DNA of 64,000 nt, from positions 1,612,001 to 1,676,000 of the forward strand of contig CP053915.1 of the NCBI GenBank assembly GCA_021496925.1. Direction: 5' to 3'. The notes under the pieces are model-generated. The model worked only from the letters and a program-made list of their open reading frames with translations. It did not search any database and had not been told where the DNA came from. A program made the translations under genes and the position numbers. This document shows positions 7,477 through 16,526 of this stretch, one piece after another; positions within the stretch are counted from its first letter, which is position 1, and each line of letters starts with the position of its first letter. The stretch is from Acidovorax sp. YS12 (GTDB lineage Bacteria; Pseudomonadota; Gammaproteobacteria; Burkholderiales; Burkholderiaceae_C).

Positions 7477-8256
7477 ATGGGATATGCAATGAAACGCTTT
7501 GAAGACAAGACAGTGATCGTGACCGGCGGCGGCGGCGGCATTGGCGGAGCCACCTGCCAGCGCCTGGCGGCCGAGGGCGCGCGCGTCGCGGTGTTCGACC
7601 GCGACCTGGCCGCCGCCGAGCGCACCGTGGCGGCCATTGCCGCCGCTGGCGGACAGGCGGCGGCCTTCGCCTGCGACATCACCGACCGCGCGCAGGTGGA
7701 TGCCGCCGTGGCCGCTGCCGAGGCACGGCTCGGCCCGGTGGCCGCGCTGGTCAACAACGCGGGCTGGGACGTGTTCAAGCCCTTCCTCAAGACGAACCCC
7801 GGCGAGTGGGAGAAGCTGATCGCCATCAACCTGACGGGCGCGCTGCACATGCTGCACGCCGTGCTGCCGGGCATGGTGCAGCGCGGCTATGGCCGGGTGG
7901 TGAACGTGGCATCGGACGCGGCGCGCGGCGGCTCCTCGGGCGAGGCGGTGTATTCGGCCTGCAAGGGCGGGCTGGTGGCGCTCTCGAAGACGCTGGCGCG
8001 CGAGCATGCGCGCCATGGCATCACGGTGAATGCGGTGTGCCCCGGCCCCACCGACACCGCCCTGCTCGCGGGCGTGGCCGAGGGCGCGCGCGACCCGGCC
8101 AAGCTGATCGAGGCGTTCAAGAGCGCCATTCCCATGGGCCGCCTGGGCCAGGGCGACGACCTGGCCTCGGCCATCGCCTTCTTCGCCAGCGACGACGCGG
8201 GCTTCGTCACCGGCCAAGTGCTGAGCGTGTCGGGCGGCCTGACCATGCACGGCTGA
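7477..8256 (+). CDS. badH: 2-hydroxycyclohexanecarboxyl-CoA dehydrogenase (BadH, SDR family)
   Basis: A 259-residue short-chain dehydrogenase that closely follows Rhodopseudomonas BadH as I recall it. It has the NAD-binding VTGGGGGIGGATCQRL, NNAGWDVFKPF and INLTGALHMLHAVLPGM. The catalytic serine is in VASDAARGGSSGEAV, and tyrosine and lysine are in VYSACKGG. VCPGPTDTALL and VSGGLTMHG complete it. It oxidises 2-hydroxycyclohexanecarboxyl-CoA to the 2-keto form with NAD. The start at 7477 (MGYAMKRF) is chosen because the aliB start sits at the same distance from the duplicated promoter; ATG at 7489 is possible. It is the first gene of a seven-gene operon. Confidence 0.9.
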   Translation: MGYAMKRFEDKTVIVTGGGGGIGGATCQRLAAEGARVAVFDRDLAAAERTVAAIAAAGGQAAAFACDITDRAQVDAAVAAAEARLGPVAALVNNAGWDVFKPFLKTNPGEWEKLIAINLTGALHMLHAVLPGMVQRGYGRVVNVASDAARGGSSGEAVYSACKGGLVALSKTLAREHARHGITVNAVCPGPTDTALLAGVAEGARDPAKLIEAFKSAIPMGRLGQGDDLASAIAFFASDDAGFVTGQVLSVSGGLTMHG

Positions 8257-8290
8257 TTCGGCGCATCCATTCATCCAAGGAGAAAACACC

Positions 8291-9073
8291 ATGAACTTTG
8301 AAGACATCCTGTACGAAGTGAAGAACGGCGTGGCCTGGATCACGATCAACCGGCCGGAGAAGATGAACGCCTTTCGCGGCCAGACCTGCGACGAGATCAT
8401 CCGCGCGCTGAACAAGGCGGGCTACGACCGCGCGGTGGGCGCCATCGTGCTGGCGGGCGCCGGCGACCGGGCCTTCTGCACCGGCGGCGACCAGTCGGCG
8501 CACAACGGCAACTACGACGGGCGCGGCACCATCGGCCTGCCGATGGAGGAGCTGCACACCGCCATCCGCGACGTGCCCAAGCCGGTGATCGCGCGGGTCC
8601 AGGGCTTCGCCATCGGCGGCGGCAACGTGCTGGCGACGATCTGCGATTTGACGATCTGCTCCGACAAGGCGCAGTTCGGCCAGGTCGGGCCGAAGATGGG
8701 CTCGGTCGATCCGGGCTACGGCACGGCGTTCCTGGCGCGCGTGGTGGGCGAGAAGAAGGCGCGCGAGATCTGGTACCTGAACCGCCGCTACAGCGGTGCC
8801 GAGGCGGTGGCCATGGGCCTGGCGAATTTCTGCGTGCCGCACGACCAGCTCGATGCCGAGGTGCAGAAGATCGGCGAGGAGCTGTGCGAGCGCAGCCCCA
8901 CGGCCCTGGCCATCGCCAAGCGCAGCTTCAACATGGATACCGCCCACCAGGCCGGCATCGCCGGGCTGGGCATGTATGCGCTCAAGCTCTACTACGACAC
9001 CGATGAGTCGCGCGAAGGCGTCAATGCGCTCAAGGAAAAGCGCAAGCCCGAGTTCCGCAAGTTCGCCAAATAA
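8291..9073 (+). CDS. badI: 2-ketocyclohexanecarboxyl-CoA hydrolase (BadI)
   Basis: A 260-residue crotonase-fold enzyme very close to Rhodopseudomonas BadI from end to end, for example WITINRPEKMNAFRG, GAGDRAFCTGGDQSAHNG, RGTIGLPMEELHTAIRDV and GFAIGGGNVLATICDLT. It opens the ring of 2-ketocyclohexanecarboxyl-CoA hydrolytically to give pimeloyl-CoA. The oxyanion-hole segments lie in CTGGDQ and IGGGNVLA. A strong AAGGAG ribosome binding site precedes the ATG. It sits 34 bases behind badH, and the pair has the same order as in known bad clusters. Confidence 0.93.
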   Translation: MNFEDILYEVKNGVAWITINRPEKMNAFRGQTCDEIIRALNKAGYDRAVGAIVLAGAGDRAFCTGGDQSAHNGNYDGRGTIGLPMEELHTAIRDVPKPVIARVQGFAIGGGNVLATICDLTICSDKAQFGQVGPKMGSVDPGYGTAFLARVVGEKKAREIWYLNRRYSGAEAVAMGLANFCVPHDQLDAEVQKIGEELCERSPTALAIAKRSFNMDTAHQAGIAGLGMYALKLYYDTDESREGVNALKEKRKPEFRKFAK

Positions 9074-9090
9074 GTCCTGGAGCGCAGCGC

Positions 9091-10251
9091 ATGGCACTCG
9101 ACGCCGAATCCTTTGACCTCCTGCTGGCCACCATCCAGCGCTTCGTGCGCGAGCGCCTGGTGCCGGCGGAGAACCACCTCGAAGAACACGACGAGGTTCC
9201 CCCCGGCATCGTCCAGGACATGAAGGAGCTGGGCCTGTTCGGCCTCACCGTGCCGGAGGAATACGGCGGCATCGGCCTCTCGGCCAGCCAGGAGGTGCTG
9301 GTCAACTACGAGCTCGGGCGCACCGCGCCCGCCTTCCGCTCGGTGTTCGGCACCAACATCGGCATCGGCTCGCAGGGCATCCTCATGGACGGCACGCCGC
9401 AGCAGAAGGCCGCGTACCTGCCCCGGGTGGCCAGCGGCGAGCTGGTCATGTCCTTCGCGCTGACCGAGCCCGACGCCGGCACCGACGCCGCCTCGCTCAA
9501 GACGCGCGCCGCGCTGGATGGCGACCACTACGTGCTCAACGGCACCAAGCGCTTCATCACCAACGCCCCGCGCGCCGGCGCCTTCACGCTCATGGCGCGC
9601 ACCGGCGGGGAAGGCGCGGGCGGCGTGTCCGCGTTCATCGTCCCGGCGGACACGCCGGGCCTGAAGCTGGGCCGGAACGACCGGAAAATGGGCCAGCGCG
9701 GCACCAAGACCTGCGACGTGATCCTGGAAAACGCGCGCGTGCCGGCCGCGAACATCATCGGCGGCGTGCCCGGGCAGGGCTTCAAGACCGCCATGAAGGT
9801 GCTCGACCGCGGGCGCCTGAACATCTCGGCCGTCTCCTGCGGCCTGGCGTCGCGCATCCTGGACGAATCGCGCCGCTACGCCCGCGAGCGCAGGCAGTTC
9901 GGCAAGCCCATCGGGGAATTCCAGCTCATCCAGGCCATGCTGGCCGACAGCCAGGCCGAGCTGCTCGCCGGCTGGGCCCTGGTGCGCGAGGTGGCCCAGC
10001 GCTTCGACGGCAAGCCGGCCCACGTGTCCGACCCGGACGTTTCCATGCGCGTTTCCTGCGCCAAGCTCTTCGCCACCGAAATGGTGGGGCGCGTGGCCGA
10101 CCGCGGCGTGCAGATCCATGGCGGCGCGGGCTACATCAACGAATACCCCGTGGAGCGCTTCTACCGCGACGCGCGCCTGCTGCGGCTGTACGAAGGCACG
10201 ACGCAGGTCCAGCAGCTCATCGTCGGGCGCGAGCTGCTACGCCAAGACTGA
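9091..10251 (+). CDS. Acyl-CoA dehydrogenase, probable pimeloyl-CoA dehydrogenase
   Basis: A 386-residue acyl-CoA dehydrogenase with the FAD/substrate motifs FALTEPDAGTDAASL and NGTKRFITNAPRAG. The usual catalytic glutamate is in RLYEGTTQVQQLIVGREL. From its place after BadI it should oxidise the pimeloyl-CoA released by ring opening to the 2,3-enoyl-CoA, passing electrons to ETF. Rhodopseudomonas uses a two-gene PimC/PimD enzyme for this step; here one gene is present, so the assignment rests on context. GGAG lies before the ATG, 17 bases after badI. Confidence 0.75.
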   Translation: MALDAESFDLLLATIQRFVRERLVPAENHLEEHDEVPPGIVQDMKELGLFGLTVPEEYGGIGLSASQEVLVNYELGRTAPAFRSVFGTNIGIGSQGILMDGTPQQKAAYLPRVASGELVMSFALTEPDAGTDAASLKTRAALDGDHYVLNGTKRFITNAPRAGAFTLMARTGGEGAGGVSAFIVPADTPGLKLGRNDRKMGQRGTKTCDVILENARVPAANIIGGVPGQGFKTAMKVLDRGRLNISAVSCGLASRILDESRRYARERRQFGKPIGEFQLIQAMLADSQAELLAGWALVREVAQRFDGKPAHVSDPDVSMRVSCAKLFATEMVGRVADRGVQIHGGAGYINEYPVERFYRDARLLRLYEGTTQVQQLIVGRELLRQD

Positions 10252-10291
10252 AGCACGCCCCTCTTTCCTCTTTTCGACGCAATTCACCACC

Positions 10292-11494
10292 ATGGCCAAC
10301 CACCACAACGCCTTCCGCTGGGACGATCCGTTCCTGCTCGACCAGCAACTCAGCGCCGACGAGCGCGCCATCCGCGATGCCGCCGCCGCCTACTGCCAGG
10401 ACCAGCTCGCCCCGCGCGTGCAGGACATGTTCCGCCATGAAAAAACCGACGTTTCCATCTTCCGCGAGATGGGCGCCCTCGGCCTGCTCGGGCCGACCAT
10501 TCCCGAGGCCTACGGTGGCGCGGGCCTGAATTACGTCAGCTACGGCCTGATCGCGCGCGAGATCGAGCGCGTGGATTCGGGCTACCGCTCCATGGCCAGC
10601 GTGCAGTCGTCCCTGGTGATGGTGCCGATCCATGCCTTCGGCACCGAGGCGCAGAAGCAGAAGTACCTGCCCAGGCTGGCCAGCGGCGAATTCATCGGCT
10701 GCTTCGGCCTGACGGAGCCCGACCATGGCTCGGACCCCGGCTCCATGGCCACGCGCGCCTACAAGGTCGATGGCGGCTACAAGCTCAAGGGCAGCAAGAT
10801 GTGGATCACCAACAGCCCGGTGGCCGACGTGTTCGTGGTCTGGGCCAAGGAGGTGTCCGAAGGCGGCGCGGTGGGCCCGATCCGCGGCTTCATCCTGGAC
10901 AAGGGCATGAAGGGCCTGAGCGCCCCCGCCATCCACGGCAAGGTGGGGCTGCGCGCTTCCATCACCGGCGAGATCGTCATGGACGATGTGTTCGTGCCCG
11001 AGGAGAACGCCTTCCCCGAGGTGCGCGGCCTCAAGGGGCCGTTCACCTGCCTGAACAGCGCGCGCTTCGGCATTGCCTGGGGCGCCATGGGCGCGGCCGA
11101 GTTCTGCTGGCATACGGCGCGCCAGTACACGCTGGACCGCCAGCAGTTCGGCCGCCCGCTGGCGGCCAACCAGCTCGTGCAGAAGAAGCTGGCCGATATG
11201 CAGACCGAGATCACCCTGGGCCTGCAGGCCGCGCTGCGCGTGGGCCGCATGAAGGACGAGCACCAGAACGTGGTGGAGATTACTTCACTCATCAAGCGCA
11301 ACAACTGCGGCAAGGCGCTGGACATCGCCCGCCTGGCGCGCGACATGCTCGGCGGCAACGGCATCAGCGACGAGTTCGGCGTGGCGCGCCATCTGGTGAA
11401 CCTGGAGGTGGTCAATACCTACGAGGGCACGCACGATGTGCATGCGCTCATCCTGGGGCGCGCGCAGACCGGTATCCCGGCCTTCGCCAACTGA
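10292..11494 (+). CDS. gcdH: Glutaryl-CoA dehydrogenase
   Basis: A 400-residue enzyme matching decarboxylating glutaryl-CoA dehydrogenases: FRWDDPFLLDQQLSADER at the start, ERVDSGYRSMASVQSSLVM, CFGLTEPDHGSDPGSM, the arginine-containing LNSARFGIAWGAMGAAE, and the catalytic glutamate in NTYEGTHDVHALILGR. It converts glutaryl-CoA to crotonyl-CoA and carbon dioxide. In this operon it takes the glutaryl-CoA left after one beta-oxidation round of pimeloyl-CoA. The start codon precedes the family's conserved N-terminus; the ribosome binding site is weak. Confidence 0.92.
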   Translation: MANHHNAFRWDDPFLLDQQLSADERAIRDAAAAYCQDQLAPRVQDMFRHEKTDVSIFREMGALGLLGPTIPEAYGGAGLNYVSYGLIAREIERVDSGYRSMASVQSSLVMVPIHAFGTEAQKQKYLPRLASGEFIGCFGLTEPDHGSDPGSMATRAYKVDGGYKLKGSKMWITNSPVADVFVVWAKEVSEGGAVGPIRGFILDKGMKGLSAPAIHGKVGLRASITGEIVMDDVFVPEENAFPEVRGLKGPFTCLNSARFGIAWGAMGAAEFCWHTARQYTLDRQQFGRPLAANQLVQKKLADMQTEITLGLQAALRVGRMKDEHQNVVEITSLIKRNNCGKALDIARLARDMLGGNGISDEFGVARHLVNLEVVNTYEGTHDVHALILGRAQTGIPAFAN

Positions 11495-11496
11495 AA

Positions 11497-11549
11497 CTAT
11501 CAAAACAATAGCTGCTTACGCTTGATGGACAAGCGCTGGAGGCCGATTT
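11497..11549 (+). repeat. Dispersed hairpin repeat, copy 4 (supplies a likely ribosome binding site)
   Basis: Forward copy with AATAGCTGCTTACGCTTG and CAAGCGCTGGAGGCC separated by a short loop. It lies inside the operon between gcdH and the 3-hydroxyacyl-CoA dehydrogenase gene. The GGAGG of its right end is about ten bases before the next ATG. Confidence 0.85.
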
Positions 11550-11553
11550 GACC

Positions 11554-12876
11554 ATGACCCATTCCCCAGGCACCCACGGCGCGGCCCCGCCTTGCGACAC
11601 GGCGCAGGCCGATGCGCTGCACCACCTGGCCCGCGCGGAGCGCGAGGCCACGCACGCCCCCGCCCCGGAGCAGGCCACGCCCCGGCCGCTGCAGACCCTC
11701 GCCGTGATCGGTGCCGGCACCATGGGGGCGGGCATCGCCATCGCGGCGCTGAATGCCGGGCTGGAGGTCATCCTGCTCGAACAGAACGCCGAGGCGCTGC
11801 GTGCCGGGCGGCAGCGCGTGGCCAGCCACTACCAGGGCCGCGTGGAGGCCGGCAAGCTCAAGGCCTCCCAGGCCGCGGCCGCCGAGGCCCGGCTGACCGC
11901 CTCCTGCGACTGGCCCGACGTGGGCCGCGCCGACCTGGTGATCGAGGCGGTCTTCGAAGACCTCGCCGTGAAGCAGGCGGTGTTCCACCAGATCGACCAG
12001 CATGCGCGCCCCGGCGCGGTGCTGGCCACCAACACCTCGTACCTGGACGTGGACGCCATCGCCAGCGCCACCGCGCGGGCGCAGGACGTGCTGGGTCTGC
12101 ACTTCTTCAGCCCGGCGCACGTCATGAAGCTGCTGGAAGTGGTGCAGGCCACGCAGACGGCGGCGGACGTGCTCGCCACCGGCATGCAGTTGGGCCAGCG
12201 CCTGGGCAAGCTGCCCGTGGCGTGCCGCAACGCCTTCGGCTTCATCGGCAACCGCATCTACAACGCCTACCGCCGCCAGTGCGAATTCATGCTGGAGGAC
12301 GGCGCCTGGCCCGAGGACGTGGACCGCGCCCTGCAGGACTTCGGCATGGCCATGGGGCCGTTTGCCGTGGCCGACCTCTCCGGCCTGGACATCGCCTGGC
12401 GCATGCGCAAGGCCCAGGCCGCCACGCGCGACCCGCGCGAGCGCTACGTGGACATCCTCGACCGGCTGTGCGAGCAGGGCCGCCTGGGCCGCAAGACCGG
12501 CGCGGGCTACTACGCCTACACCGGCGGCCGCCAGGCCCCCGCCAGCGACGCCACCGTGCGCGCGCTGATCACCGAGGCATCGGCGCGGCGCGGCATCGCG
12601 CGCCAGCCGCTGCCGGCCGCGGCCATCCAGCGCCGCGCCCTGCTCGCCATGGCCAACGAGGCCGCGCTGCTGCTGGCGCAGGGCGTGGCCCGGCGCGCCG
12701 GCGACATCGACGTGGTGCTGGCGAACGGCTACGGCTTCCCGCGCCGGGAAGGCGGCCCGGTGTTCTGGGCGCGCCAGCAAGGCCTGCCGGCCCTGAACCA
12801 GGAGCTCGGCGCGCTGGCCCGCGCCAGCGGCCACGGCTTCGCCGCTGGCGACCTGTCCATCCTGCTGCAACCCTGA
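11554..12876 (+). CDS. 3-hydroxyacyl-CoA dehydrogenase, PimF/FadJ-like without hydratase domain
   Basis: A 440-residue protein. An NAD-binding Rossmann start (VIGAGTMGAGIA) lies near residue 50, followed by the catalytic HFFSPAHVMKLLEVV and NAFGFIGNRIYNAYRR. The C-terminal repeat domain contains the GYGFPRREGGPVFWA signature of large FadB/FadJ-type enzymes. The first ~45 residues look like the linker that joins the hydratase and dehydrogenase halves in bifunctional enzymes (ALHHLARAEREATHAP), yet no hydratase domain precedes them. It should oxidise 3-hydroxypimelyl-CoA. A repeat copy lies immediately upstream and provides GGAGG. Confidence 0.85.
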   Translation: MTHSPGTHGAAPPCDTAQADALHHLARAEREATHAPAPEQATPRPLQTLAVIGAGTMGAGIAIAALNAGLEVILLEQNAEALRAGRQRVASHYQGRVEAGKLKASQAAAAEARLTASCDWPDVGRADLVIEAVFEDLAVKQAVFHQIDQHARPGAVLATNTSYLDVDAIASATARAQDVLGLHFFSPAHVMKLLEVVQATQTAADVLATGMQLGQRLGKLPVACRNAFGFIGNRIYNAYRRQCEFMLEDGAWPEDVDRALQDFGMAMGPFAVADLSGLDIAWRMRKAQAATRDPRERYVDILDRLCEQGRLGRKTGAGYYAYTGGRQAPASDATVRALITEASARRGIARQPLPAAAIQRRALLAMANEAALLLAQGVARRAGDIDVVLANGYGFPRREGGPVFWARQQGLPALNQELGALARASGHGFAAGDLSILLQP

Positions 12877-12893
12877 ATTTCCTTTCTCGCCCC

Positions 12894-14095
<1,202 letters not shown>

Positions 14096-14096
<1 letters not shown>

Positions 14097-15787
14097 TGCA
14101 CCCCTACGACATCCTCAGCACCTACGGCCCGCGCGAGTCCATGGAATACGACGTGGTGGTCGTGGGCGGCGGCCCCGCAGGCCTGGCCACGGCCATCCGC
14201 ATCAAGCAACTGGCGGCCGAGAAAGGCCAGGAGGTCTCGGTCGTGGTGCTGGAGAAAGGCTCCGAGCCCGGCGCCCACATCCTCTCGGGCGCCATCATGG
14301 ACCCGCAGGCGCTGACCGAGCTGTTCCCCGACTGGAAGGCGCGTGGCGCGCCGCTGCACCAGCCGGTGACGGACGATGCCTATGTCTTCCTGGGCGAGAC
14401 GTCTTCGTTTCGCGTGCCCAACCTGTTCCTGCCGCCTTTCGCGCACAACCATGGCAATTTCATCGTGCGCCTGGGCGATGTGACCAAGTGGCTGGCCGAG
14501 CAGGCCGAGGGCCTGGGTGTGGAGATTTTCCCGGGCTTCGCCGCCGCCGAGGTGCTCTACACCGAGGGCGGCGCCGTCAGGGGCGTGGCCACGGGCAACC
14601 TGGGCCTGGGCAAGGACGGCGAGCCGACCGGGAATTTCCAGCTCGGCATGGAGCTTCTGGCGAAGTACACCATCTTCGCCGAGGGCGCGCGCGGCCACCT
14701 GGGCAAGCAGGTCATCGCCAAATACCACCTGGACGAAGGCCGCGATCCGCAGAGTTTCGGCCTGGGCATCAAGGAGCTGTGGGAGATCGACCCGGCGCGC
14801 CACCAGCCGGGCTTCGTCATGCACACCGCCGGCTGGCCCATGGACAGCAAGACCTATGGCGGTGCTTTCCTGTACCACCTGGAGGGCAACAAGGTGGCGC
14901 TGGGCTTCGTCACGGGGCTGGGCTACACCAATCCGTACCTGAGCCCGTTCGAGGAGTTCCAGCGCTGGAAGACGCATCCCAACATCCGCTGGTACTTCGA
15001 GAACGAGAAGGGCGAGGTGACGGCCAAGCGCCTGTCCTATGGCGCGCGCGCGATCAATGCCAGCGGCATCAATTCGCTGCCCAAGACGGTGTTCCCGGGC
15101 GGCGCGCTGGTGGGCTGCGATGCGGGGTTCCTGAACGTCAGCCGCATCAAGGGCAGCCATGCCGCGATCAAGACCGGCGCCCTGGCGGGCGAGGCGGCGT
15201 ACCACGCGGTCACCGCGGGGCGCCAGCACGACGAGCTGGCGGACTACCCCAAGGCGTTCGAGTCCAGCTGGCTGCATACCGAGCTGAACAAGGACCGCAA
15301 TTTCAAGAACTGGTTCAAGCACGGCCTGGCGGTGGGCACGCTGATGAACGGCTTCGAGCAGTTCGTGCTGCGCGGGCACATTCCCTGGACGCTGCACCGC
15401 GACAAGCCGGACCACGCGTACCTGAAACCGGCCAGCGAATGCCAGCCCATCGACTACCCCAAGCCCGATGGCAAGCTGACCTTCGACCGCCTCTCCAGCG
15501 TGTTCATCAGCAACACCAACCACGAGGAGAACCAGCCGGCGCACCTGACGCTCAAGGACGACGCCGTGCCGGTGCGCATCAACCTGGCACAGTACGCCGG
15601 GCCCGAGGCGCGCTACTGCCCGGCCGGGGTGTACGAGTTCGTGAAGAACGACGACCACACCGAGCGGCTGCAGATCAATGCGCAGAACTGCGTGCACTGC
15701 AAGACGTGCGATATCAAGGATCCGACGCAGAACATCGTGTGGGTCACGCCCGAGGGGGGCGGTGGGCCTAATTACGCGGGCATGTGA
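14096..15787 (+). CDS. Electron transfer flavoprotein:ubiquinone oxidoreductase (ETF-QO)
   Basis: A 563-residue membrane-associated flavoprotein. An FAD-binding VVVGGGPAGLATAI lies near residue 20, with the family motifs GAHILSGAIMDPQAL and GGALVGCDAGFLNVSRIKG. A C-terminal 4Fe-4S ferredoxin-like part has cysteines in RYCPAGVYE and NCVHCKTCDIKDP. It passes electrons from acyl-CoA dehydrogenases, via ETF, to quinone. At least three such dehydrogenases (AliB, the pimeloyl-CoA enzyme, GcdH) belong to this island, so its place in the operon makes sense. The ETF subunits themselves are not in the window. It is the last gene of the badH operon. Confidence 0.93.
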
Positions 15788-15809
15788 GACTTTGAAGGTT
15801 CTCCAAGGT

Positions 15810-15864
15810 GCTATCCGAAAGATAGCTTGCGGCGCTTTCCCGTAAAGGGCTGGCGCCGTTTTTT
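15810..15864. terminator. Repeat-derived terminator between the badH operon and marR (repeat copy 5)
   Basis: A degenerate forward copy of the family-1 repeat (GATAGCTTGCGGCGCTTT..., AAAGGGCTGGCGCC) followed by GTTTTTT. The stem GGCGC.../...GCGCC plus the T run makes a good intrinsic terminator for the operon. The convergent marR stop lies three bases beyond it. Confidence 0.75.
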
Positions 15865-15866
15865 AT

Positions 15867-16400
15867 CTATATCTCATCGGGCGCATCGGCCGCATCGGCC
15901 TCCTGGCCGCCATTGACCCAGTCGGCGTCGATGCGCTGCATGTTCTCCAGGATCTTGAGCAGGTAGTGCAGCGTGTGGGTCACGTCGTTGATCGAGAAAT
16001 CGCCCAGGATTTCCTGGTAGTAGGCCAGGATCTTCGGGCGCGCCAGCACATGCCAGACATGCTGGCCCGAGGCCGTCATCGTCACCAGGCGCGAGCGGCG
16101 GTCGCGCCCGTCCGGGGCCACGGCGACGTGGCCGTCGCGCTCCATGCGGCCGATCAGGCCCGACAGGTTCTGGCGGCTCACCATCAGGTACTTGGCCAGC
16201 TCGCCAATGCCCATGCCGCCCTGCGCCTGCGCGCGCGACAGCGCGCCGAGGACGGCCCACTGCTGCGTCGTCAGCCCCTCCTCCTCCACCGCCCGCGTTC
16301 CCGTTTTGTGCAACATATTTGCACACTGATAGAGCCTGAAGAACAACCTGTTGGCAAGCTCCATCTTGGCCGAATTGCCCTCTTCACTCGGGTTAACCAT
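15867..16400 (-). CDS. badR: MarR-family regulator, BadR-like
   Basis: A 177-residue MarR protein. The winged-helix region holds LTTQQWAVLGALSRAQ, GIGELAKYLMVSRQNLSGLIGRMERDG and the wing DGRDRRSRLVTMTASG. It sits between, and divergent from, alicyclic-acid degradation genes. In Rhodopseudomonas, BadR represses the equivalent genes and responds to a pathway CoA thioester; the same role is inferred. The start at 16400 (MVNP) is preferred over one ten codons upstream because GAGAG precedes it and the stub copy at 7350 keeps the same start. It is likely the only intact regulator for both duplicated promoters. The symbol is by analogy. Confidence 0.82.
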   Translation of the reverse strand: MVNPSEEGNSAKMELANRLFFRLYQCANMLHKTGTRAVEEEGLTTQQWAVLGALSRAQAQGGMGIGELAKYLMVSRQNLSGLIGRMERDGHVAVAPDGRDRRSRLVTMTASGQHVWHVLARPKILAYYQEILGDFSINDVTHTLHYLLKILENMQRIDADWVNGGQEADAADAPDEI

Positions 16401-16446
16401 GATTATTCTCTCGTGTTGCAGGCTTGCCATCCGTCCGGGGCATCCT

Positions 16447-16475
16447 TAGAATTTTGGTAAACATATTTACTTAAT
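16447..16475. promoter_or_regulatory. Divergent promoter/operator of badR and aliB, MarR-type palindrome
   Basis: Contains GTAAACATATTTAC at 16457-16470, exactly midway between the marR start (16400) and the aliB start (16527), with 56 bases on each side. The flanks TAGAATTTT and TTAAT match those of the badH operator at 7397-7425. It is the likely binding site of the MarR regulator. Confidence 0.8.
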
Positions 16476-16526
16476 GCGCTGTGAACTACGCAGCATCATC
16501 AACCAACCGGGACAACTTCGCAAACC

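Noticed and set aside
7255..7480. Riboswitch or small RNA upstream of badH
   Set aside because: The conservation that drew attention is explained by the duplicated marR control region and the marR stub.
16401..16430. Ten-residue longer start for the BadR-like regulator
   Set aside because: The start at 16400 has its own GAGAG and is the one preserved in the stub copy at 7350.
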